Source: Planococcus sp. MER TA 32b
GTDB taxonomy: Bacteria; Bacillota; Bacilli; Bacillales_A; Planococcaceae
Assembly: GCA_023715185.1 (NCBI GenBank)
Contig: JAMCAN010000001.1
Span: 1,922,001-1,986,000 of the forward strand
Direction of reading: 5' to 3'
Length of the DNA: 64,000 nucleotides
Made by a program: the position numbers and the translations under genes. The notes under the pieces are model-generated. The model saw only the letters and a list, made by a program, of their open reading frames with translations. It was not told the origin of the DNA and did no database searches. Numbering within the stretch: the stretch's first letter is position 1; each line of letters starts with the position of its first letter. This document shows positions 18,472 to 25,996 of this stretch, one piece after another.

Positions 18472-18497
18472 GGAAACCCACTCGAATGAGTGGGTTC
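18472..18497 (-). terminator. Weak hairpin between tpx and ytxK
   Basis: Nine-bp stem AACCCACTC / GAGTGGGTT with a short, interrupted T tail. It may attenuate tpx transcripts rather than fully end them. Confidence 0.55.
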
Positions 18498-18503
18498 CAA
18501 GTA

Positions 18504-19010
18504 TTATTTTGTCAGCTCTTTTACAGCTTCGATCGCTTTATCATAATCCGGATGATTCGTTCCCTCGGGAACATATTCCACATAAGTCACTTTATCATTT
18601 TCATCCACCACAAATATGGAGCGTGCCAGCAACCGCAGTTCCTGCATCGTGACACCGAATGCTTCACCAAAAGAAAGATCACGGTGATCGGAAAGTGTAG
18701 TAAGGTCTTTGGCTTCATTTACTTCAACCCAGCGTTTTTGTGCGAAAGGCAAATCACAGGTAACATAATAGACTGCGACACCGTCTCCCAGTGATGAAGC
18801 TTCATTGCTGAAACGTTTCGCCTGATCCGAACAAACACTGGTGTCCAAGGATGGTGATACGCTGAACAACCTGACTTTTCCAGCTGTATCCTGGGCAGTC
18901 ACCGGATTCAAATCGTTGTCGAGCACTGTGAAATCCGGAATTTGGTCTCCAACTTTGACTTCTTTGTTTGGTAAGGTAACAGGATTTTCATGAAATGTAA
19001 CTTGTACCAT
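18504..19010 (-). CDS. tpx: Thiol peroxidase Tpx
   Basis: A 168-aa atypical two-cysteine peroxiredoxin that reduces hydrogen peroxide and organic peroxides using thioredoxin. The peroxidatic site is seen in SPSLDTSVCSDQAKRF and the resolving cysteine in YYVTCDLPFAQKRW. GGGAGG lies seven bases before the ATG. It is 34 bp downstream of the RDD gene, so it is probably part of an sppA-yteJ-tpx(-ytxK) transcript. Confidence 0.97.
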   Translation of the reverse strand: MVQVTFHENPVTLPNKEVKVGDQIPDFTVLDNDLNPVTAQDTAGKVRLFSVSPSLDTSVCSDQAKRFSNEASSLGDGVAVYYVTCDLPFAQKRWVEVNEAKDLTTLSDHRDLSFGEAFGVTMQELRLLARSIFVVDENDKVTYVEYVPEGTNHPDYDKAIEAVKELTK

Positions 19011-19044
19011 TCAAACGCCTCCCTTTCAGATTACTTTCATCATA

Positions 19045-19623
19045 CTAAAAGGCGCTCTCTTCTTGCAACCCAGACCCATTGTCCCGGACTTTTCGCATCA
19101 TTTTCCGCTTTCTGTACGACTGTTCATGCACCACTGTCGTATCAGCGAAGAAATCATGGACCCCCTGTTTCAGCGGAGTGAATCCTACGATGAAATAAAG
19201 CGGAAGAATGGTAACCGAGATTAAACGGCCGATCCATTCCCTGAACAGCAAAGTACCCCAATCGAGTTTATCATTTTTCAACGGCACCACTTTGATGGCG
19301 AAAATCATTTTACCGATTGTCTGGCTGAAGAATTTCGTCATCAACACAAAATACGTGTAAAACAGGACAGCCGATAAAATGGCGAAAGGCGCGTACCAAT
19401 CGGACGAATCCACTGAAATGCCAAACAGTGCGAATACCGGTTTCAATAGAATGGACGTGACCCCCGAAATCACAAGGAGGTCAATCAGGTAAGCCCAGAA
19501 ACGGATCCAGAAACCGGCCGGCTTCCGTTCATAGAACATCACTTCTTCATATTGCTTTTGAACCGGCTGAGAATTCACATCTTCAATATGTGCCGGTTTT
19601 TCAGGATTAATATTGTCTGCCAT
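19045..19623 (-). CDS. yteJ: RDD family membrane protein (YteJ)
   Basis: A 192-aa membrane protein with the RDD domain. An N-terminal cytoplasmic stretch of about 35 residues leads into AGFWIRFWAYLIDLLVISG (first helix with the RDD-type Arg/Asp pattern), a second helix around APFAILSAVLFYTYFVL, and a third around LISVTILPLYFIVGF. The C-terminal tail is basic. It sits directly after sppA (12-bp gap), as in Bacillus. YteJ and SppA are jointly linked to lantibiotic resistance in B. subtilis. GGAGGGG precedes the ATG. Confidence 0.9.
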   Translation of the reverse strand: MADNINPEKPAHIEDVNSQPVQKQYEEVMFYERKPAGFWIRFWAYLIDLLVISGVTSILLKPVFALFGISVDSSDWYAPFAILSAVLFYTYFVLMTKFFSQTIGKMIFAIKVVPLKNDKLDWGTLLFREWIGRLISVTILPLYFIVGFTPLKQGVHDFFADTTVVHEQSYRKRKMMRKVRDNGSGLQEESAF

Positions 19624-19635
19624 AATCGCCCCTCC

Positions 19636-20649
19636 TTATTTATCACCATACAGATACATCATGCGGGGTGAACTGTATTCGGTCATCAGCTTCGCCAGCA
19701 TCTGCGATTCGATATCATTTCCGAACAGCGATTGAACTTTCACGTTAAGCAAAGAACCCCAGCTTTGGGATACTCCGTATTTGAAAACCTGTGCATCCGT
19801 TAACTCAAAATCATTTCGCAACGCCGCAATTACATCTTCTTCATAGCCAAAGTCATCAGCAAGATTCGCTTCCACTGCCTGGCGCCCATTCAAGATGCGG
19901 CCGTCAGCTACAGCACGGACTTCCTCTTCCGGCATGTCACGGCCTTCAACAATAATATCGACAAAGTTTTGATAAGAGTCATTTAACATTTCCTGCAGTA
20001 ATTCACGTTCTTCTTCAGTCATATCACGAGTCGGACTCATGATGTCCTTATAGGGGCCTGACTTGATCGTTACAAAATCAACACCGTAGCGTTCAGCAAG
20101 TTCTCCATAATTGACGCTTTGCATGATGACCCCGATCGAACCGGTCAATGTTTCTTTGTTTACAAAGATTTTATCAGCCGGTGCGGCGATGTAATATCCG
20201 CCAGAAGCGGCCATTGCTTCCATGGAAACGTAAAATGGTTTACCTGTTTCTTCCTGGATTTCTGTAATTTTGTCATATATTTCTGCTGACTCCACTACAC
20301 CGCCTCCTGGGGAATTGATTGTCAGCATAACCGCTTTGACACTGTCATCTTCTTTAATCTGCTCCAGCTGACTCATGAAAAAATCATGGTTATAGCCGGC
20401 TGTGCCAAATAAAGGAGAAGCTTCTCCCGTATCCTGGATGGCTCCGTCAACTTCAAGGACAGCAATCCGCGAATTCGCGCTTCCTTGTTCAATGACCGTT
20501 TCTTCGAATTGATTCGACTCCGCTGCCATCAGCTCATCGAAACTGCCGGCAAAATCACTTTGGAACAGTGAATATACTGAATTGACCAATATAGAAACCA
20601 CCAGCACCGCTGCTGCAACAACAAGCGCAATCCACCTTTTTGTATTCAT
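19636..20649 (-). CDS. sppA: Signal peptide peptidase SppA
   Basis: Membrane-anchored serine protease of 337 aa that clears cut signal peptides and envelope peptides. An N-terminal anchor (RWIALVVAAAVLVVSILV) is followed by the S49 domain: SPGGGVVESAEIYD, the catalytic serine in MAASGGYYIAAPADKI, and the general-base lysine in VTIKSGPYKDIMSPTR. ATG 20649 is chosen because AAAGGAGG lies eight bases upstream; the frame extends to 20739 without a site and would overlap rarD. A perfect TATAAT about 25-30 bp upstream suggests its own promoter after rarD. Confidence 0.95.
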   Translation of the reverse strand: MNTKRWIALVVAAAVLVVSILVNSVYSLFQSDFAGSFDELMAAESNQFEETVIEQGSANSRIAVLEVDGAIQDTGEASPLFGTAGYNHDFFMSQLEQIKEDDSVKAVMLTINSPGGGVVESAEIYDKITEIQEETGKPFYVSMEAMAASGGYYIAAPADKIFVNKETLTGSIGVIMQSVNYGELAERYGVDFVTIKSGPYKDIMSPTRDMTEEERELLQEMLNDSYQNFVDIIVEGRDMPEEEVRAVADGRILNGRQAVEANLADDFGYEEDVIAALRNDFELTDAQVFKYGVSQSWGSLLNVKVQSLFGNDIESQMLAKLMTEYSSPRMMYLYGDK

Positions 20650-20658
20650 AAAAAATTC

Positions 20659-20675
20659 CTCCTTTATTTCTATAG
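20659..20675 (-). promoter_or_regulatory. sppA: Possible sppA -10 region
   Basis: TATAAT on the minus strand, in the 55-bp gap between rarD and sppA; no good -35 at 17 bp. Confidence 0.35.
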
Positions 20676-20704
20676 TAATTATACGGTCCAATCCCAAAAA
20701 CGTT

Positions 20705-21640
20705 TCATTGCTTTTTACTGTATGCGATCGGATCCGCAACTTTTTCGCGCCGGATTTTTCTGGCTTCAGCCATTTTGGACGCGGTGAATAGAATCAGCGC
20801 CACCCAGATGAATGAAAAGGAAATCAAACTTGTCCGGTTGAATTCTTCTCCGTACATCAATACACCGATTATGAGCATCATTGTCGGAGCGATGTACTGC
20901 AGGAAGCCGATCATGTACATCGGGATCAAAGGAGCTCCTGTGGCAAAAAGCACCAATGGCAAAGCTGTCACAGCTCCGCTTAAAATCAGCAATCCGTCCG
21001 TTTCGATGTTCACCGTGGTAAAGGCCACTCTGTCGATAGCGAATAAGTAAATATAAAAGGCAGTCGCCACAGGCAGAACAAATAGAGTTTCCAGCGCCAG
21101 ACCCCGCAAGGCATTCAATTTGATCGTCTTTTTAATCAAACCATAAAACGCGAAACTAAAAGCCATGCCTAATGCCATCCACGGAAATGCGCCATAGGAA
21201 ACAGTAAGGATTCCGACGCCGATCGCGGCCAGCACAAAGGCGACTTTTATGGCTGGGGTCAATTTTTCTTTCAGGAAGAAAACGCCCAGCAGCATTGACA
21301 CCAATGGATTGATGTAATAGGCCATGCTCGTTTCAACAATCCGGTCATTGGTCACGGCAAATATGTAGAGGAACCAGTTCAGGGTTATTAAATACGAAGC
21401 CAGCATCAATGTAAAAAATGCTTTTTTTGATTTCCATAAAGATCGAAGGTCGGCGAACAGCTTTCTATGGCCGCCAATCGCGAAAATAAAGGCCACAGTA
21501 ACCCAGAAAGCCCAAAAAATTCGCGCTGCCAGGATTTCGTCACTTGGAACATGTCCAAGCTGCTTCCAATAAATTGGAAGGACTCCCCACATCGCGTACG
21601 TCAATATTGTATAAATGATTCCTTTTTTCTCATCAGCCAT
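20705..21640 (-). CDS. rarD: EamA-family transporter RarD
   Basis: A 311-aa inner-membrane transporter of the drug/metabolite superfamily with about ten hydrophobic helices in two EamA repeats. The N-terminus (GIIYTILTYAMWGVLPIYWK) and the IFWAFW segment are typical of RarD. The substrate is not established. It has its own promoter, TTGCCT-N17-TATAAT, about 55-80 bp upstream, but a weak ribosome site (GGTGA). It precedes sppA. Confidence 0.9.
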   Translation of the reverse strand: MADEKKGIIYTILTYAMWGVLPIYWKQLGHVPSDEILAARIFWAFWVTVAFIFAIGGHRKLFADLRSLWKSKKAFFTLMLASYLITLNWFLYIFAVTNDRIVETSMAYYINPLVSMLLGVFFLKEKLTPAIKVAFVLAAIGVGILTVSYGAFPWMALGMAFSFAFYGLIKKTIKLNALRGLALETLFVLPVATAFYIYLFAIDRVAFTTVNIETDGLLILSGAVTALPLVLFATGAPLIPMYMIGFLQYIAPTMMLIIGVLMYGEEFNRTSLISFSFIWVALILFTASKMAEARKIRREKVADPIAYSKKQ

Positions 21641-21690
21641 GTAGGTTAATCACCATTCTTTAATTATTTTCAATACCGAAATATTATTCA

Positions 21691-21719
21691 ATTATAGGCT
21701 CCAAGCTGAGCTAAGGCAA
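21691..21719 (-). promoter_or_regulatory. rarD: rarD promoter
   Basis: TTGCCT (21714-21719), a 17-bp spacer and a perfect TATAAT (21691-21696) read on the minus strand, about 50 bp before the start codon. Confidence 0.65.
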
Positions 21720-21775
21720 TAATAAAAGCAGCCAAGAGCCGACCGAACTTTCTTCGGCCAACTCTTGGCTGCTTT
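21720..21775 (-). terminator. Terminator after acyl-CoA synthetase
   Basis: Long hairpin with a 14-bp perfect outer stem (AAAGCAGCCAAGAG / CTCTTGGCTGCTTT) and an inner CCGA/TCGG helix; a T-rich tail follows on the minus strand. It overlaps the rarD -35 element. Confidence 0.88.
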
Positions 21776-21780
21776 ACTGT

Positions 21781-23352
21781 TTACTTATTCATTTCCTTTT
21801 GGCGCAGTTCGACACGGCGAATCTTCCCGGATGCGGTTTTCGGCAATTGCCCCAAAAATTCGACCGATCTCGGGTATTTATACGGAGCTGTCAATTCCTT
21901 GACATAGTTCTGCAGTTCTTTCACCAGATCTTCTGAAGGCTCAACCCCTTCAATGAGAACCACGAAAGCTTTTACTACGGTGCCCCGGATTTCATCCGGC
22001 GAACCGACTACGGCACATTCCTGTACTTTGGGGTGTTTCACCAATGCGTCTTCTACTTCAAACGGCCCGATTGTGTAGCCGGAAGAAATGATGATGTCAT
22101 CTCCCCGTCCTTCGAACCAGAAATAACCATCGTCATCTTTTGAAGCTTTATCTCCTGTTACATAATAGTCGCCGCGAAATTGCATTTTCGTCCGTTCATC
22201 ATCGTTGAAATAGCCTTTGAACAAAGCCGGCGTTTCGGCGTGTACCGCAATATCCCCGACTTCTCCTGCAGGACACGGCTGTCCGAATTCATCGATGATT
22301 TCCACCTTATTGCCCGGAGTAGGCTTGCCCATGGAACCGATTCGGATTTCCATTCCCTTCATAACGCCGACGAGCAATGTGTTTTCAGTCTGGCCATAAC
22401 CGTCTCTCACTTCCAGCCCGAAATGCTCTTTGAAGACATTGATGACTTCCGCATTCAACGGCTCCCCTGCAGATACAGCGCTGTGAAGTGATGATAAATC
22501 GAAATCAGCGAGATTTTTCTGTTTCGCCATCAGCCGGTACTCTGTTGGTGTACAGCAGAGCACGTTGATCTTTTGCCTTTCGAGTATCTGTAAATACGTG
22601 TCCGGATCGAATTTCCCGTTATATACATAGCCGGTGGCACCGCTGCCCAAAGTAGCAAGGAACGGGCTCCAGATCCATTTTTGCCAACCGGGGCTGGCGG
22701 TTGCCCACACAAGGTCCCCTTCTTTGGCGCCAAGCCAGTGCTCAGCGGATGTGCGCAGATGGGCATATGCCCATCCATGGCTGTGAACCGCTCCTTTTGG
22801 ATTGCCGGTTGTACCGGAAGTATAAGATAAAAATGCCATATCATCATTATGTGTTGCCGCTTTTTCATACTTGTCAGAGGCATTTTCCATCTCCTGAGTC
22901 AATGAAATCCACGAATCGACCGAATTGCCGATGACAAAATTCACTGTCTGGTCCATTTCGGGCACCTCACTGAATTGGTCCATGAAAGGTTCATAAGCGA
23001 CTACAGCTTTTGCTCCGCTATGATTCAATCTATAGGAAATATCTTTCGCACGGAGCATTTCTGAACTTGGAATAACAATCAGTCCAGCTTTTAACGCTCC
23101 GATATATGTAATATATGCTTCTATTAATCTTGGCACCATGACTAGTACCACATCACCTTTATTGAGTCCTCCCTTTTCGAAACTATTAGCCGCTTTATTG
23201 GCTGCTGCCATCAGCTCTTCATAGGTGACTTTTTTTGACTCGCCTTGGTCATTTTCCCAGACAAGCGCCATCTTTCCGCTTCCATCCGCAAACTTTTCAA
23301 TTTCATCCACTAAATTATAATCTCTCGGTGCTGTCAATGATTCACGATTCAT
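21781..23352 (-). CDS. Acyl-CoA synthetase (AMP-forming), YtcI-like
   Basis: A 523-aa member of the ANL adenylating enzymes that activates a carboxylic acid to its CoA thioester. Core motifs are present: YTSGTTGNPKGAVHSH (P-loop A3), GYGQTENT (A5), YVTGDKASKDDDGYFWFEGR (A7-A8) and the terminal TASGKIRRVE with the reactive lysine. It is shorter than AcsA and differs from the AcsA at 40058; it resembles YtcI of Bacillus. The substrate, probably a short or medium chain fatty acid, is not fixed. GGGGG lies seven bases before the ATG. TTGAAT-N16-TACAAT lies about 40 bp upstream. Confidence 0.9.
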   Translation of the reverse strand: MNRESLTAPRDYNLVDEIEKFADGSGKMALVWENDQGESKKVTYEELMAAANKAANSFEKGGLNKGDVVLVMVPRLIEAYITYIGALKAGLIVIPSSEMLRAKDISYRLNHSGAKAVVAYEPFMDQFSEVPEMDQTVNFVIGNSVDSWISLTQEMENASDKYEKAATHNDDMAFLSYTSGTTGNPKGAVHSHGWAYAHLRTSAEHWLGAKEGDLVWATASPGWQKWIWSPFLATLGSGATGYVYNGKFDPDTYLQILERQKINVLCCTPTEYRLMAKQKNLADFDLSSLHSAVSAGEPLNAEVINVFKEHFGLEVRDGYGQTENTLLVGVMKGMEIRIGSMGKPTPGNKVEIIDEFGQPCPAGEVGDIAVHAETPALFKGYFNDDERTKMQFRGDYYVTGDKASKDDDGYFWFEGRGDDIIISSGYTIGPFEVEDALVKHPKVQECAVVGSPDEIRGTVVKAFVVLIEGVEPSEDLVKELQNYVKELTAPYKYPRSVEFLGQLPKTASGKIRRVELRQKEMNK

Positions 23353-23390
23353 GCTGAGACCCCCTTGAACTATTTGCTTACACGTTTATT

Positions 23391-23418
23391 ATTGTACCGC
23401 AATAGTTTTATTATTCAA
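23391..23418 (-). promoter_or_regulatory. Promoter of acyl-CoA synthetase gene
   Basis: TTGAAT (23413-23418), a 16-bp spacer and TACAAT (23391-23396) on the minus strand. Confidence 0.6.
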
Positions 23419-23430
23419 AATAATTAACCG

Positions 23431-23458
23431 AAAATAAAAGGCTGCACAAGGCAGCCTC
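23431..23458 (-). terminator. Terminator after thiI
   Basis: Stem AGGCTGC / GCAGCCT with TTTTATTTT following on the minus strand; it overlaps the thiI stop. Confidence 0.85.
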
Positions 23459-24660
23459 TAAAGAATATCTTCAAATTCATCTTTTTTCGGTCTCGGGAAT
23501 TTTATTATTTCGCGTTCATCCACCGCTTCCTGAATCATCTCTTCGAAAGCCACAAACCCTTCGTAATATTCCACTTTATCCAGCTTCGGTTTAGTTTTCG
23601 GATTTGCCGGCGTGAAAATGGTACAGCAATCTTCGTACGGCCTGATTGAAATATCATGTGTACCGATCTGCATGGCTGTTTCAATGATTTCCAGTTTATC
23701 TGATGAAATCAGCGGACGCAGAACCGGTGTGTTCGTGACAGCATTGATTGCGTACAGGCTCTCAAGCGTCTGGCTGGCAACTTGTCCAAGGCTTTCACCG
23801 GTTATGATCGCTTTCGAATCTGTAGCTTCAAGCACTTTGTCTGCCACGCGCATCATCATGCGGCGGGTAGACGTCATCGTGATATTGTCCGGCACCTGTT
23901 TATGGACTTCCTGCTGAAGTTTTGTAAATGGGATGATATGCAGGTTAACGGAAGATCCGAATTCACTCAGCTTTTCAGCCAGATCAAGAACTTTTTCCTT
24001 TGCCCGCTCATTCGTGAAAGGAGGGCTGAAGAAATGGATCAATTCCAAACGGACGCCCCTTTTCAGCATATGATAACCGGCAACCGGACTGTCAAGGCCG
24101 CCTGAGAGCATAAGCAAAGCTTTGCCGCCAGCTCCGATCGGCAGCCCGCCTGCGCCTTTGATCACTTCCGCTGTCATATACGCCGCTTTTTCACGGATCT
24201 CCACTTTCAACTCGATATCAGGATTTTTCATTTGGACTGACAGTTCCGGATATGCGCGCAGAACAGCAGACCCGATGCCATGAAGAATTTCAGGCTTTTG
24301 GAGTTCGAAGTCTTTATTGGCTCTTCTGACTGAAACTTTAAAGCTTTTCCCCTGCAGCTCCATTTTGCCGACCAAAGCAATCGCAGCTGTTTGCATCGCT
24401 TCAAGCGACAATTCTGTTTCAGTGACAGGACTGAATGACTGGATGCCGAAAACTTTGGGCAATCTTGCAATGACTTTTTCCATATCTTCTTCACTGTCTG
24501 AATTGATGAACATACGGTCGCGTTCCGCTTTGATCTGCAGTTTTCCGAGATCACTGAATGTGTGATGGATATTATCCCGCAGACGGCCGATGAATGAACT
24601 TCTGTTTTTCCCTTTTGTTGACAGCTCGCCGTATCTGACGAGTATTTGATTAGTCTTCAT
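23458..24660 (-). CDS. thiI: tRNA 4-thiouridine synthase / thiamine sulfur carrier ThiI
   Basis: Adds sulfur to uridine 8 of tRNA and supplies sulfur for the thiamine thiazole ring. The 400 aa comprise an N-terminal ferredoxin-like part (ILVRYGELSTKGKNR), a THUMP RNA-binding domain (~60-165) and the PP-loop adenylation site LMLSGGLDSPVAGYHM. There is no C-terminal rhodanese domain, as in Bacillus, so a partner must deliver sulfur directly. ATG 24660 follows AAGGAG by nine bases; the longer frame to 24765 lies inside the previous gene. It is four bases downstream of the cysteine desulfurase gene, its expected sulfur donor. Confidence 0.96.
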   Translation of the reverse strand: MKTNQILVRYGELSTKGKNRSSFIGRLRDNIHHTFSDLGKLQIKAERDRMFINSDSEEDMEKVIARLPKVFGIQSFSPVTETELSLEAMQTAAIALVGKMELQGKSFKVSVRRANKDFELQKPEILHGIGSAVLRAYPELSVQMKNPDIELKVEIREKAAYMTAEVIKGAGGLPIGAGGKALLMLSGGLDSPVAGYHMLKRGVRLELIHFFSPPFTNERAKEKVLDLAEKLSEFGSSVNLHIIPFTKLQQEVHKQVPDNITMTSTRRMMMRVADKVLEATDSKAIITGESLGQVASQTLESLYAINAVTNTPVLRPLISSDKLEIIETAMQIGTHDISIRPYEDCCTIFTPANPKTKPKLDKVEYYEGFVAFEEMIQEAVDEREIIKFPRPKKDEFEDIL

Positions 24661-24664
24661 TATA

Positions 24665-25768
24665 TTAAACTCCTTTGATAATCCCGTGGACCTTTTTGAA
24701 TGCCTGCTGAAACTCAATGATATCCTGCCTGTCAGTGAAAGCGCCAAAACTGATGCGTATGACACCGTCTTTATATGTCGGCGGCATGTTCATTGATTCT
24801 ATTACATGGCTCGTTTGTTTATTTTTCGATGAACAGGCGCTTGACGTGGAAACGATAACCGACTCTTCCTGCAGCCCTGACACCAGTATTTCCCCTTTAA
24901 CGCCTTTCATCGCAACAGACAATATATGCGATGCAGCGTTTTCCGGACTGATGACCATAATATCATCAAAAGAGCTGAAAAACTCCCTTAATGTTTTATT
25001 CCATTCAATGAACTCGGGGTTCGGCTGAGTTATCCGGAGGGTTTTGGCCATGGCGGCTGCAAGAGGCACCGGCACCGTTCCGCTCCGGTAGCCTGATTCC
25101 TGGCCGCCGCCCAAAATAATCGCATCAGGCTCGACACCGTTGAACGCCAGAATCCCGCTGCCTTTCAGTCCATGCAATTTATGGGCCGACAGCGTCAGCA
25201 GGTCCGGCATATTAACGGGATCCAGAGGAACCTTGCCTATGCTCTGGACCGCATCCGTGTGAAGAAAAGACCGTGTGCCCTTCAGTATCTTTTTTATCTC
25301 CGCAATCGGATTTACAGCTCCTGTTTCGTTGTTGACATGCATCACCGTTACAAGGATCGTATCGCTCCTAAGGGCATTCCTCAAATCTTCCAGGTCGATG
25401 TGGCCGGAACTGCCGACGGAAAGTCTCGTGACTTCAAAACCTCTGTTTTCAAGTTCTTCCAATGGTTTCAGTACTGAGGCATGTTCGGTAACCGATGAAA
25501 TGATATGGCGTCCGCGATGCGCATAAGCCGCGGCCGTCCCAAGGATTGCCAGATTATTCGATTCCGTGCCCCCCGATGTGAAAACAATATTGTCCATATC
25601 CAAAATTTGCGCAATTTGTTTGCGCGCCGATTCAAGCAGATTTTCAGCGTCGTTCCCTATTCTGTGAAGGGATGCCGGATTTCCAAAATATAGCTCACTG
25701 GCCTTCATGAACGTTTCCAAAACTTCCTTTTTGGGTTTTGTTGTTGCACTATTATCCAAATAAATCAC
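24665..25768 (-). CDS. nifZ: Cysteine desulfurase (NifS/NifZ type)
   Basis: PLP enzyme of 367 aa that takes sulfur from cysteine as a persulfide. It shows the N-terminal MIYLDNSATTKP, the cofactor histidine in SVTEHASVLK, the PLP lysine in LSAHKLHGLKG and the persulfide cysteine in STSSACSSK. Its place directly before thiI matches the Bacillus NifZ-ThiI pair for 4-thiouridine in tRNA. The start is GTG 25768 with GGAGG seven bases upstream. The symbol rests on synteny. Confidence 0.92.
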   Translation of the reverse strand: MIYLDNSATTKPKKEVLETFMKASELYFGNPASLHRIGNDAENLLESARKQIAQILDMDNIVFTSGGTESNNLAILGTAAAYAHRGRHIISSVTEHASVLKPLEELENRGFEVTRLSVGSSGHIDLEDLRNALRSDTILVTVMHVNNETGAVNPIAEIKKILKGTRSFLHTDAVQSIGKVPLDPVNMPDLLTLSAHKLHGLKGSGILAFNGVEPDAIILGGGQESGYRSGTVPVPLAAAMAKTLRITQPNPEFIEWNKTLREFFSSFDDIMVISPENAASHILSVAMKGVKGEILVSGLQEESVIVSTSSACSSKNKQTSHVIESMNMPPTYKDGVIRISFGAFTDRQDIIEFQQAFKKVHGIIKGV

Positions 25769-25781
25769 AAGATTACCTCCG

Positions 25782-25826
25782 AAAAGAAAACCACCAGCTC
25801 AGGGGCTGGTGGTTTTAATTTTTTTG
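25782..25826. terminator. Terminator upstream of cysteine desulfurase gene (probably for ezrA)
   Basis: Perfect 12-bp stem AAAACCACCAGC / GCTGGTGGTTTT, T-rich on both sides. It most likely ends minus-strand transcripts from ezrA, after these read through repeat B. Confidence 0.8.
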
Positions 25827-25840
25827 TTGGTACTGTAGTA

Positions 25841-25870
25841 CAGAGTTAAATAACGGGCTCGGTCGCTTTT
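25841..25870 (+). repeat. Right-end fragment of the palindromic repeat
   Basis: The sequence from CAGAGTT to CGCTTTT resembles the last ~30 bp of the 120-bp repeat (CAGAGCTTAACGGGCGCTGTCGCTTTT). It directly precedes a full copy, so it looks like the remains of a former tandem pair, as still intact at 17 kb. Confidence 0.7.
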
Positions 25871-25873
25871 CGT

Positions 25874-25992
25874 TGTCCAGACTCCCGCCGCCCAGCTCTT
25901 CGGGATATAAGTCAAACCAGCTGCGTGGCAAAGGACGCCACTTCACTGCTTCGTCTTATACCTTTCAGAGCTTAACGGGCGCGGTCGCTTTT
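25874..25992 (+). repeat. Palindromic ~120-bp repeat, copy B
   Basis: A 119-bp copy in the same orientation as A1/A2. The outer arms AGCTCT/AGAGCT and the GTGGC/GCCAC stem top are kept; inner arms have changed on both sides (TATAAG with CTTATA), a compensatory change that keeps pairing. It sits just after the ezrA stop. Confidence 0.88.
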
Positions 25993-25996
25993 CTTG

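Noticed and set aside
23372-23390. cre-like sequence before the acyl-CoA synthetase gene
   Set aside because: Contains GTGTAAGCAAAT but lacks the central CG of a catabolite-responsive element.
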